From NCBI RefSeq assembly GCF_033100135.1, contig NZ_CP136920.1:1922001-1986000 (forward strand): a stretch of DNA of 64,000 bases, given 5' to 3'. Every line of letters begins with the position of its first letter. Position 1 is the first letter of the stretch. This document shows, piece after piece, positions 8,178 to 18,500 of this stretch. This DNA is from Rubellicoccus peritrichatus. Its GTDB lineage: Bacteria > Verrucomicrobiota > Verrucomicrobiia > Opitutales > Cerasicoccaceae. Under the pieces are notes generated by a model. The model was not told where the DNA came from, ran no database searches, and worked only from the letters and a program-made list of their open reading frames with translations. Position numbers and translations under genes: made by a program.

Positions 8178-8609
8178 TTAGCGTTTTGCCAGAAACTCCA
8201 TGGCTGCTTCATAGCCGTAGAAGCCAAGACCAGAGATGACGCCTTTGCAGACGGGAGCCGTCAGCGATGTGTGGCGAAATGGTTCACGCTGGTATATGTG
8301 TGAGATATGGACTTCGACAACGGGAAGGTCCGATGCGGCAATGGCATCGCGCAGGGCAACACTGGTATGCGTCAGCCCGGCACCATTGAGGACAACTGCG
8401 GAAACTCCGCTATCGACCCATTCGGCCAGTTTGTCAATGAGCTCGCCTTCGTGATTGGATTGGAAGAAAGCGATTTCATAGTCGAGATCAGTTGCCTTTG
8501 CTTTGAGGCGCTCCTCCAGATCGGCCAGTGTTTCGCTGCCGTAAACCTCAGGTTCGCGCTTGCCCAGTCTGTCCAGATTCGGTCCGTTAAGAATGCCGAT
8601 AGTTTTCAT
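8178..8609 (-). CDS. aroQ: 3-dehydroquinate dehydratase, type II
   Basis: A 143-residue enzyme, the usual length for type II dehydroquinases, which convert 3-dehydroquinate to 3-dehydroshikimate in the shikimate pathway. Family motifs are LNGPNLDRLGKREPEVYG at the N-terminus with the flexible-loop Arg and catalytic Tyr, QSNHEGELID, NGAGLTHTSVALRDA, and EVHISHIYQREPFRH with the catalytic His. The Gly-Leu in GAGLTHTS is a small variation from the common GAYTHTS. It stands alone, without other aromatic pathway genes, between the glycosyltransferase and the TauE/SafE-like gene on the same strand. Confidence 0.95.
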   Translation of the reverse strand: MKTIGILNGPNLDRLGKREPEVYGSETLADLEERLKAKATDLDYEIAFFQSNHEGELIDKLAEWVDSGVSAVVLNGAGLTHTSVALRDAIAASDLPVVEVHISHIYQREPFRHTSLTAPVCKGVISGLGFYGYEAAMEFLAKR

Positions 8610-8661
8610 TTGTTTTCAGTTAAGCCGATTTCCGAGAAATTACCAAGACAAAGCGCGGTTT

Positions 8662-9795
8662 TCAAAGATTAGCCAGGCGCTCAATGATAGCGGACGGTTC
8701 GCCGGGTGGTTTGGCGGATTTCATTCTTTCTTTGGCTTCATCAAGAGATTTCGGGCTCTCCGTCCAACTCTTGATTAGCTTGGGAAGGTCACGTGCGCTA
8801 GCAATTTTCTCAGTTATGCCAAAGTGCCTCAGATACTTCAGGGTAATCATTTCCTGTGGCATGACACCTCCAATCCCATTGGCAATCAAAGGACAGCCCG
8901 CTAGGATTGCTTCACTGGTTGTCCCGGTTCCGCCGCGCGCAACCAGTGCCGATGCACTGGCAAGCATCAACGGCATTTCGTCGATGTAGGGGAGGGCTTT
9001 AAGCAAGATTTTTGAATGCCTGGGCTTCCATGCATTCAGTTCGTCCAGGACGGTTTGGCCTTTACCGCACAAGGCTACGACTTGCATGTCCAGTTGAGTC
9101 CAATCCAGTGCTTCGAGTAGCTTCTGGTGGTTATTCGCTCCAACCGCGCCGGTGGCCAGGAGCAGTGTAAAGCGCTTGGGGTCAAGCCCGTGGTTTTCCA
9201 GACAGGCAGCTTTTTCTGTTTCAGTATACGCTTTGTAACTGGAGGGGCGCAGCATGAAGCCGCCGAGCATGTTTTTTTCATCCACCATGCCGATGCGCTT
9301 GGCGGCGCCACAACAGTATTCAGATGCTCCAATAAAGATGTCGGCCTTAGGATTGACCCAGTGTCGGCTAAAGCCATAACCGTCTTCCAATTCACCGCAG
9401 TAGGTGCCCACTTTGACTTTGTTTTGCCCCAATGTACGTCGGGCGAGCTCCATATAGCCGTGGTTCAAATGGGCATGGACACTGATAATCAGGTCGGGTC
9501 GAAAGGATTCCAGTTTACTGACGAAGGGCTGGACACCACTGAGCTGCCAGGGGCGACGGTGCAGTCCGGCGAGTTCTAGAAAAGACCAGTATGCATGATG
9601 AGCCGCCGGCATTTTCCGTTGGATTTGATTGTAGAGGTTTACCCCGAAGTCATTTAGCGCACCGGAAGCCTCAAGCGGACGAAATATTTCCGTCTCAACT
9701 CCAAGGTCCTGTCTCTCCTTTGCCCAGGCAGCAATGGCATTTGCCCTTAGGTCATGGCCTCCGCCGGTGCTGGATGTGAGAATCAGAAGTTTCAT
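8662..9795 (-). CDS. MGDG synthase/MurG-like glycosyltransferase (GT28)
   Basis: A 377-residue two-domain GT-B glycosyltransferase. The N-terminal domain begins LLILTSSTGGGH, the glycine loop of diacylglycerol glucosyl/galactosyltransferases. The C-terminal donor-binding domain has LLATGAVGANN and the ALVARGGTGTTSEAILAGCP motif that contacts the nucleotide-sugar. By family, it would move a sugar from UDP- or CDP-sugar to a lipid acceptor, making a membrane glycolipid. I chose the ATG at 9795 over the upstream GTG at 9813. The 111-base spacer to the upstream gene is almost entirely an inverted repeat. Acceptor and sugar cannot be told from sequence. Confidence 0.8.
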   Translation of the reverse strand: MKLLILTSSTGGGHDLRANAIAAWAKERQDLGVETEIFRPLEASGALNDFGVNLYNQIQRKMPAAHHAYWSFLELAGLHRRPWQLSGVQPFVSKLESFRPDLIISVHAHLNHGYMELARRTLGQNKVKVGTYCGELEDGYGFSRHWVNPKADIFIGASEYCCGAAKRIGMVDEKNMLGGFMLRPSSYKAYTETEKAACLENHGLDPKRFTLLLATGAVGANNHQKLLEALDWTQLDMQVVALCGKGQTVLDELNAWKPRHSKILLKALPYIDEMPLMLASASALVARGGTGTTSEAILAGCPLIANGIGGVMPQEMITLKYLRHFGITEKIASARDLPKLIKSWTESPKSLDEAKERMKSAKPPGEPSAIIERLANL

Positions 9796-9797
9796 GG

Positions 9798-9906
9798 TTT
9801 GCCACAGGGGCACAGGGGGCGCAGAGCAGAATCAATTCAGATTAATATCTATATTCTTAAACACGTATTTTGGGGGACTCTGTGTCCTCTGTGCGCCTGT
9901 GGCAAA
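9798..9906. repeat. Inverted repeat of the CACAGAGG-type filling a spacer
   Basis: Two 27-bp arms, 9798-9824 and 9880-9906, are inverted copies of one another with about 23 of 27 positions paired. The unit is built from short steps such as CCACAGGGGCACAGG and resembles a dispersed intergenic repeat. The arms begin 2 bases before the glycosyltransferase start codon and end at the base before the stop codon of the transporter gene upstream, so they occupy the whole spacer. The RNA could fold into a long hairpin in the intercistronic region. Confidence 0.7.
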
Positions 9907-10812
9907 TTACTTATTCACTTTCCCCCGCTCACTCCACCAGCTGGCCAGGGCAACGCCTGACAGGTTGTGCCAGAGGCTGAAGATGGCGCCGGGGAGGGCG
10001 GCGATTGGGGTGAAGAACTTCGTAGCCAACGCCGCAGCAAGTCCGCTGTTTTGCATGCCGACTTCGATGGCGAGTGTGCGGCAATCTGTTTCATTTGCTT
10101 TCAGGATTTTACCCCAGCCGTAGCCTGCAGCGAGCCCTACCGCATTGTGGAAGACTACTGCGAGCGCGATTAGCCATGGAAGAGCGAGGATGGTGGATTG
10201 GTTCTTTGCGATCACGATTGCGATGACAAAAACAATGGTGAACATTGAAAGGTAGGGGAAAACCCGGATAACACCTTTGAGCCGGTCTCCCATCACCTTC
10301 CTGACAATAAGCCCCATGATGACCGGGAAGAGGACTATTTTTGAGACAGCCCACATCATGCTGCCGATCGGGACGTCGATACGTTCGCCGACAAGTAATG
10401 CAATCAGTAGAGGCGTAAGCAATGGCGCGGCCAAAGTCGAACACATGGTCAGTGTGACTGAGAGCGCGACATTCCCTCGGGCGAGGTAAGTGATCACATT
10501 CGAAGCGGTGCCTCCAGGGCAACTCCCGACTAAAACCATTCCGATGGTTACCGCTGGTGCAAGGGCCAGCATTTCGCTTAGGCCCAGGGCGACCAATGGC
10601 ATGATGGTGAATTGGGCTGCTAGGCCCGCGAGAACCAAATGTTTGTGTTTCCAGACGTCACGAAAGTTCTCAGGGGTCAGTGTCAGGCCCATGCCAAACA
10701 TGATAATTCCAAGCAATGTCCCGATCCAGGGAAGAGCCCAGGTAAAGCCATTGGGCAGTATCAGTGCCAGGACGGAAAATATAAGCGCGCTAGGAAAAAA
10801 AATACGAAGCAT
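9907..10812 (-). CDS. Bile acid:sodium symporter family transporter
   Basis: A 301-residue protein with nine to ten membrane helices, typical of the BASS family. Diagnostic segments are GSCPGGTASNVITYLARGN near residue 96, the crossing helix that forms one sodium site, and EVGMQNSGLA near residue 252, the second crossing helix. Such proteins import organic anions with sodium; bacterial substrates include pantoate, pyruvate and other keto acids. The start is the ATG at 10810-10812. It is followed on the same strand by the glycosyltransferase gene across a repeat-filled spacer. Confidence 0.85.
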   Translation of the reverse strand: MLRIFFPSALIFSVLALILPNGFTWALPWIGTLLGIIMFGMGLTLTPENFRDVWKHKHLVLAGLAAQFTIMPLVALGLSEMLALAPAVTIGMVLVGSCPGGTASNVITYLARGNVALSVTLTMCSTLAAPLLTPLLIALLVGERIDVPIGSMMWAVSKIVLFPVIMGLIVRKVMGDRLKGVIRVFPYLSMFTIVFVIAIVIAKNQSTILALPWLIALAVVFHNAVGLAAGYGWGKILKANETDCRTLAIEVGMQNSGLAAALATKFFTPIAALPGAIFSLWHNLSGVALASWWSERGKVNK

Positions 10813-10886
10813 GATTCAGAAGCGGGGTATTCAGCTTATTAGGCTATGAAGAGGCGAGCCTGGAATGCACTTCGGTGAAGACACAA

Positions 10887-10915
10887 AAAAGCCGGGCAAT
10901 AAACGCCCGGCTTTT
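10887..10915 (-). terminator. Rho-independent terminator of the pseudopilin gene
   Basis: The stem GCCGGGC (10891-10897) and GCCCGGC (10905-10911), extended by A and T tracts on both sides, forms an 11-bp hairpin with a 7-base loop. Read on the minus strand it is followed by a run of T, so it ends transcripts from the pseudopilin gene 29 bases upstream. The tracts are symmetrical, so it could also work on the plus strand. Confidence 0.85.
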
Positions 10916-10943
10916 CTTTTGTTAAACGAAAAAGTTGAAAGGA

Positions 10944-11657
<714 letters not shown>

Positions 11658-11841
11658 GTCTGGAGTAATATATCTGAGATTAAGTTGTTTTCTTGTCGTG
11701 GATCAAGCTTCTCCAACTTGGATTCGCACCGTTTGTGTATTTTATGAATATCACTTCCAGTGCCCTGCAAAGCTAAAAATCGGCTTTTTCTATTAAATTA
11801 GTTCTATTTTTGTGATTTGAGTTCCATTTACAGGCAAATAA

Positions 11842-13116
<1,275 letters not shown>

Positions 13117-13606
13117 TGGAAGCTAGGAAGGAAAGTCGTGATCAGCGAAAAGGCAACTCCTGAGATGTGCTATCCGGTTTTTTCCTCTACGTGTGGGCTG
13201 TTTGGAAGCGGTAGGCCTAAGTCAGTAAACTCACGCTAAGTTGCAAAACCGCCAAAAAGGTAAGGTTAGGTAAAAGCTTAGCGTCTTTGCGCCTTGGCGT
13301 GAGCCATATCGTAGAGTCAGCCCTCTGTGTCGCCGTGTCTCTGCGAAAAATCCTCTGCGCGAATCCTCGTAATCTGCGGATAGCACCCTGCGTATTCTCC
13401 CAGGTTCATCCCGTTTGCGCCCCTGTAAGCCGCCCAGTTTGTAAATAAAATGTAAAAGTGCACCCAATATATCCAAATGATCAAACCGATCAAAGGGATC
13501 AAGTCTATCAATCGAAAAGCCTTCCCACGCATGTTATAATAGATGTCTGCCTTGGCAAAGCCGGTCCGGGGCGGACGATCTTTAATCCAAAACAAACGAA
13601 ACCATC
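13117..13606. other. Repeat-rich intergenic stretch upstream of glyA
   Basis: About 490 bases without a convincing gene. From left to right it holds the glyA leader, an inverted repeat of the CGCAAAGACGC type (13230-13303), a CACAGAGG-type copy at 13318-13350, and a low-complexity tract of TTGATC-like steps (13476-13518 on the minus strand). The ORFs seen here translate repeat sequence. A TATAAT at 13535-13540 may be the -10 element for the heptad-repeat ORF at 13607. Confidence 0.55.
13230..13303. repeat. Inverted repeat of the CGCAAAGACGCC type
   Basis: Arms 13230-13256 and 13277-13303 are inverted copies with about 20 of 27 positions paired. The right arm carries the better preserved unit, which on the minus strand reads CTCACGCCAAGGCGC then AAAGACGCTAAG. 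The same unit forms a near-perfect hairpin at 31134-31204. Confidence 0.65.
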
Positions 13607-13948
13607 ATGACTGTATTAGAAACCACCTTTACCGCATTCATTAGCGGGAAGCCCGCATTCCAAATTTCAGATGAGACATTCGGTAATTCGATCATCGCAT
13701 TTGATCTTTCAAATGCCTTACCCGAGACATCGAATGCCGTATTCGAAAGATCAAATGCGTCACTTGAAACATCGAATGCCTCATTTGAAGTGTCGAATGA
13801 GACAAACGAAGTACCGAATGCTTCATTCCATGTTTTGAATGCCGCATTTCAAATATCAAATACGTCATTCCAAACATCGAATGCGACGGGTGGAAGCGGG
13901 CGTGAGTTATATACGGAGTCAGTTTCCGTGCTTCTGTGTCCTCCGTGA
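13607..13948 (+). CDS. ORF built of twelve exact heptad repeats
   Basis: A 113-residue ORF starting at the ATG at 13607. Bases 13635-13886 are twelve units of exactly 21 nt without a single indel, encoding heptads of the form Ala/Ser-Phe-x-x-Ser-Asn-Ala. The hydrophobic position is held in almost every unit while bases drift. The last 20 residues run into a CACGGAGG-type repeat copy and look accidental. The opposite strand is also open across the repeats, so the tandem array may be a DNA-level element and not a gene. A heptad Phe/Asn pattern could form a coiled or solenoid fold. I recognise no family. Confidence 0.35.
   Translation: MTVLETTFTAFISGKPAFQISDETFGNSIIAFDLSNALPETSNAVFERSNASLETSNASFEVSNETNEVPNASFHVLNAAFQISNTSFQTSNATGGSGRELYTESVSVLLCPP
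13635..13886. repeat. 21-nt tandem repeat, 12 units
   Basis: Twelve consecutive 21-base units with a consensus near CATTYGAAACATCGAATGCST keep exact register. Each unit contains CATT-TGAA and CGAATG blocks that are near inverted copies, so the array is rich in small dyads and reads similarly on both strands. There are no spacers, which excludes a CRISPR array. Confidence 0.85.
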
Positions 13949-14215
13949 TGAGTTGTATCTATGGATTTATGTTTTCTTTTTGTGATTTTTAGTGCCTTTT
14001 TGTGGCTAAGGTCTTTTATGCCTTCTGTAGTTTACTCATTCGTCACGACAAGCCCGTCTGCTCATTCTTCGATTGAGGGAAATATTAAATATGAGGAGTT
14101 GCTCTCATATGACGTGATAATTCTGCCGATAAGGTGTTTTCAGGTTGCATTTAAATTCGATTTTTGAATTATGCCGTAACCATCTCTATAACGCCAAAAG
14201 ACAAAACGCCATCTC
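13887..14215. other. Spacer before the surface-module operon
   Basis: About 330 bases. The first part (13916-13950) is a repeat-like segment of the CACGGAGGACACAGAAG type on the minus strand. The rest has a high AT content and holds only a short hydrophobic ORF (13961-14167) with no sign of selection. The promoter of the ECF sigma gene should lie here; I see no clear consensus. Confidence 0.4.
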
Positions 14216-14824
14216 ATGCCGCCGAAGAAAGTAGCAACGACGAAGTCTCTTACTAGCGGTGCACACAGTTCAATGTCCGATGAATCTCTGATTCAGGCGA
14301 TGAATGATGGCGAATATCAGGCTTTTGATGCGTTGTATCTACGTTACCGAAAATGGGTTGTTGGGGTGGCTTATCGCCTGACTAGAGATCAGGAAAGTGC
14401 CGAGGATGTTTTACAGGAGACTTTTCTATATTTTTTCAACAAATTTCCAGGGTTTGAGCTGATCTGCCGCTTGAAAAGTTTTCTTTACCCGGTCGTTCGC
14501 AGCTTTTCGCTCAATATACAGAGAAGGCAGGCAAAGACGGAAGCTGGGCTTGACCCTGATGCTTTGACTGAGGTTTGTGAGCCGAAAGATTCGCCCGATT
14601 TTGCCATGGAGGACTTGGATTATGCTTTAGCTGATCTGCCGCAGAAGCAGCGAGAAATTCTTTTACTGCGTTTTGTGGATGATTTCAGCTTGGAGGAAAT
14701 CAGCCAGTCGCTGGATTTACCTCTGAGTACCGTGAAAACACGGCTTTACTCGACTTTAAAGGCACTTCGAAGGAATAAACGCTTGCATCAGCTCTTCCCT
14801 GGGAAAAGCAGAGAATACACGTAA
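14216..14824 (+). CDS. ECF-type RNA polymerase sigma factor
   Basis: A 202-residue sigma-70 family protein of ECF type. Region 2 covers about residues 25-95 with LYLRYRKWVVGVAYRLT and ESAEDVLQETFLYFF, the core-binding and -10 recognition helices. Region 4 covers about 140-190 with LPQKQREILLLRFVDDFSLEEI and a helix-turn-helix in LDLPLSTVKTRLYSTLKALR. It starts a run of same-strand genes: a single-pass membrane protein that fits an anti-sigma factor, then the giant surface proteins. It probably controls them in answer to an envelope signal. Confidence 0.9.
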   Translation: MPPKKVATTKSLTSGAHSSMSDESLIQAMNDGEYQAFDALYLRYRKWVVGVAYRLTRDQESAEDVLQETFLYFFNKFPGFELICRLKSFLYPVVRSFSLNIQRRQAKTEAGLDPDALTEVCEPKDSPDFAMEDLDYALADLPQKQREILLLRFVDDFSLEEISQSLDLPLSTVKTRLYSTLKALRRNKRLHQLFPGKSREYT

Positions 14825-14913
14825 TCAGTCTAACTTTAGCTCGTTCCTTTGGCGATTTTGAAAAAAAAAACAAACTTTTTGGCCCGCTGAATTGCTTAAT
14901 ACATTAGAAGCAT

Positions 14914-15516
14914 ATGAAATCAGCCGACGAAAACGATATTCCTGAATCCGAACTTGAAGCTCCTGAGGAGTTGGTTCGGGCTCTAAAAGAATACGCTGGG
15001 GGCATGAAGCCTTCGGTTTCGTCGGATACGGATCGCCTGATCCTGGCTCGGGCAAAGGCCGTGTCTCAGGAATGCCGGAAAACGACCAACAAGACTGTCG
15101 CCTTCTATCCATGGATGGGGGTTGCTGCCACCGTTGTTCTTATTCTCGGCCTCTCGATCATGGTAATTCTGAATTTTCAGTCGGCCAAGATATTACCTCA
15201 GGCAGATCAGGCATTTACTGGTCATACATCCAAAGTAGAACAAATTGCCGTACCTCTGGACGAGCCCATTCCGTTTGTAGTGGGCCAGCAATCGGCTGAA
15301 ATTCTCAATAATGATTACCATGCAAATCTCGCTACTGGTGATTTTGTCCCATCGGATATTCCGATGATTGCCTCCACTCAGCCTTCAACGTTATTGAAAG
15401 AAATGAAAGCTGATTCCTCGGATGCCCTTGGAGGTTTAATTAACCCTTATGATGCCAGCCCTCATAGCCCTGAAGAGACTTCATCTTCCGCTCAAGGAGG
15501 CCTCTACTCGCTGTAA
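14914..15516 (+). CDS. Single-pass membrane protein, probable anti-sigma factor
   Basis: A 200-residue protein with a cytoplasmic N-terminal helical region (residues 1-65), one membrane helix (about 68-88, GVAATVVLILGLSIMVIL) and a periplasmic region with a Gly/Ser-rich end. This topology and its place 89 bases after an ECF sigma gene suggest an anti-sigma factor, although no zinc-binding anti-sigma motif is present. A run of ten A lies at about 14863-14872 between the two genes. The giant RCC1 gene starts 27 bases downstream, so the three are probably one transcript. Confidence 0.6.
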   Translation: MKSADENDIPESELEAPEELVRALKEYAGGMKPSVSSDTDRLILARAKAVSQECRKTTNKTVAFYPWMGVAATVVLILGLSIMVILNFQSAKILPQADQAFTGHTSKVEQIAVPLDEPIPFVVGQQSAEILNNDYHANLATGDFVPSDIPMIASTQPSTLLKEMKADSSDALGGLINPYDASPHSPEETSSSAQGGLYSL

Positions 15517-15543
15517 CTTTGACTCCCCAATTTTCTTATCCAA

Positions 15544-18500
15544 ATGAGCTTAACCAGAACTTTTTCAATGCGACCTTTGCCATTAATCACTTTTCTAGCG
15601 GGTGTTTTCCTTTTTTCCTCATGGGCTCAGGCACAGTTGCCAGCAAATTGGCCAGCTAACTATCCGGAGTGGTGGTATCATCAGGGCGTGATGAATACGA
15701 CGGATCTCGATAATCCGATGAATCACGCTCCTGTCAATCAGGGCCAGGTATTCTGGATGGCGGATCGTGCAATTCATGAGCTGAATACTCAACTTGAATC
15801 CATTGGTGGAGCCGGATTTACCGTAGATGATTTTCGTGATCCTGCCCAAACGATTAATTATTTCGCCCCGGTTAACACGGGCCAACTGAAGTTCGTCGCT
15901 TCGAAATTCTTTCAGCGCTTCGCTGAAATTGGTTTTACAGAAACATCCTTAGGTTGGCCTGCGGGGATCGTTCTGGATACAGGAGCGGGTGATAACTCGC
16001 CCACTATGCCCTGGCTCGAAGACACAGGGCCGCAGAACTTTACCCCGGTCAACATCGGACAAGTCAAATTTTTGTTCTCATGGGATTTGAGCTCATGGGC
16101 TGGAGGGTTACCAATCGTTGATGCGGGTCCAGATCAAATCATTTCCACTCTTTCTACAACTTTGGCCGGGTCTGCGAGTGATCCCGATAGTGGCCCGAAT
16201 GCGCTAGTGACAACGTGGAGCCTGGTCAGCGGCCCCGGAACAGTAACCTTCGACGATGCCAACAGCCTGACAGCGACCGTGACATTCAGCACTCAAGGCA
16301 CCTACGTTTTAAAACTGAGCGCCGACGACGGTATGTCTTTGATTCCTGCTTCGGATGAGGTGAGTATTATTGTTGATACTGAGGATCCAACAATCCCAGG
16401 GGGGCTCATTGTAGACAATGCCTTGGGAGGTCCAATTTCTGTCTCTTGGGATGCTTCTACGGATAATAATCCTGGCATCACGTACGAAGTTTATCGTAAC
16501 GGTGTTCTGGTTTCGGATCCTGATTTAGGTGATACGACATTTACTGATTCTGATCTCAAGTCATTTACATTCTACACCTATAAAATTGTAGCGAAAGACA
16601 TCGCAGGCAATGTATCGCCTGATAGCGTTGAAATAAAAGTATATTACCAAGCTGGCAGTCCACTTGCTGCAGGTGATGATCATTCCCATGCTGTAGATGC
16701 GGCTGGGCAACTTTGGAGCTGGGGGCATGCAAAATTGGGAGCTTTGGGCATCTCCTCTGTAACGATTGGAGGCAACTATGCATTTCCTGTTGAGCAGCCT
16801 ACTTTATCAGATGTCATTGATATTTCATCTGGCATTGCATTTAGTGTGGCCCTGTTGGGAGATGGATCGGTCTACAGTTGGGGCGATAATGGCCAATACA
16901 ATCTCGGTTTAGGTGCTGGCTATGGAACAGGCGACGAGCAAGCGCTTCCACAATTGCTTACGGCACTGTCTTCTGAGACAATCGTAAAGGTGGCAACTGG
17001 AACCCTTCATGGCATGGCTCTGGCGGATAATGGTCGTCTCTACACCTGGGGCGATAACAGCCATGGAGAACTAGGTCATTCTCCAAGTCCAACGGATGTG
17101 CATACTCCAGCCTTAGTGCAATGGGACAGTAACGATGATGGTAGTCTCGATTCAGATCTGGAGAATATCGTTTCCATTGCCGCTGGTGTTAATTTCAGTG
17201 TGGCCTTAGACGTGAATGGTGATGTCTGGACATGGGGAGAAGGGCGTAAACTTGGTCGCAATATTATTAGTGCGAGTGTAACAGCTGCTGGACTAGTTAC
17301 GGGGCTGAGTGATGTAACTCAAATTGCAGCTGGCCGTTATCACTCTTACGCAGTTTCAAATGGCAAGGTATGGGCTTGGGGGTATGATGCTAATGCTGAT
17401 GGGCAGCTTGGTAATAATGCAAGTAGTGGTTCTTCATCTGCTCCTGTTCAAGTCTTGGCTGACGCTGATGCTGATGTAGGCACGGCACCTATCGATTTAG
17501 AGAACATACTTTCAGTGTCTTCAGGGTTGAATTTTGCTGTAGCTCTTAAGGGCGACGGAACAGTGTGGTCATGGGGAGATGGCGCGAAAGGTCAATTGGG
17601 TTATAGCCCAATTACACACACTGACCATCAGACTGTTGCTGCACAGGTTCCTGGATTGAGTAATATCGTTTGGATTGAAGCAGGTGATGACTTTGTCATG
17701 GCTATGGATTCTACAGGAAACCTCTGGTCATGGGGGGATAATTCAGAGGGCCAACTTGGCCAGGGAAATGTGAGTATGCTAAGTGTGCCTACTGTCGTTG
17801 AGGATTTTTGGCTTAATGGACGTGCTGAAGCTCCACGTTACACTGTCACGAATGGAGTCTATCCAAGCGGTTTCGATACTTTTGTCAGTTCAGCCACTGT
17901 TGATGCTGTTGTCGTTTATACGACAAATGGAAATGAGCCAGCTTATGACTTTGCTACTTCTACCGCATCTGAAGGTTTTGTTGTGACTCCTACTACCCCT
18001 ATACCAGTCACGGCGACTTTACTTCATCCCATCCGTGCACGTGCATTCAAGGATGGTCTTGCACCAAGTATGATCTCAGAGGCTTACTATCATATTGGTA
18101 GACCTTTTTCTGCTGGACGTGATCATGCTCATGCTGTGGACGATGCAGGTCGATTATGGAGTTGGGGTAATGCCAATTATGGAGCTCTAGGTGTTGCTGC
18201 TGATACTTTGTCGGGTGATTATCCTATTGCAGTAGAGGCAACCAGTATTTCTGACGTAAAAGACTTATCATCCGGAGCATCCTTTAGCTTGGCTTTGTTG
18301 AATGGTGGATCTGTTTATAGTTGGGGTGACAATAGTGACTTCAGGCTTGGTTTGGGGGATGGCTATACCGCCAGTGAGGATCAAGGATTACCAGTATTCG
18401 TTTCCAGTCTTTCCGCCGAAACGGTCGTTCAAGTTGAAGCAGGTTTGGTTCACGGCTTAGCACTCACTGACAGTAGACACGTCTATGCTTGGGGGGATAA

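Noticed and set aside
13317-13595. Minus-strand ORF of 92 codons with a hydrophobic stretch
   Set aside because: It starts at TTG, its hydrophobic part comes from TTGATC-like low-complexity steps, and its C-terminus (SQRHGDTEG) is translated from a CACAGAGG-type repeat. It looks like chance coding of repeats.
13692-13877. Minus-strand heptad ORF opposite the tandem array
   Set aside because: It is a necessary by-product of a 21-nt array without stops on that strand; there is no start context. It is mentioned only as part of the array finding.
13635-13886. CRISPR array
   Set aside because: The repeats are contiguous 21-mers that vary among themselves and have no spacers; no cas genes are present.
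13961-14167. Plus-strand ORF of 68 codons before the ECF sigma gene
   Set aside because: No ribosome site, AT-rich composition and no pattern beyond a hydrophobic start; the region more likely contains the operon promoter.
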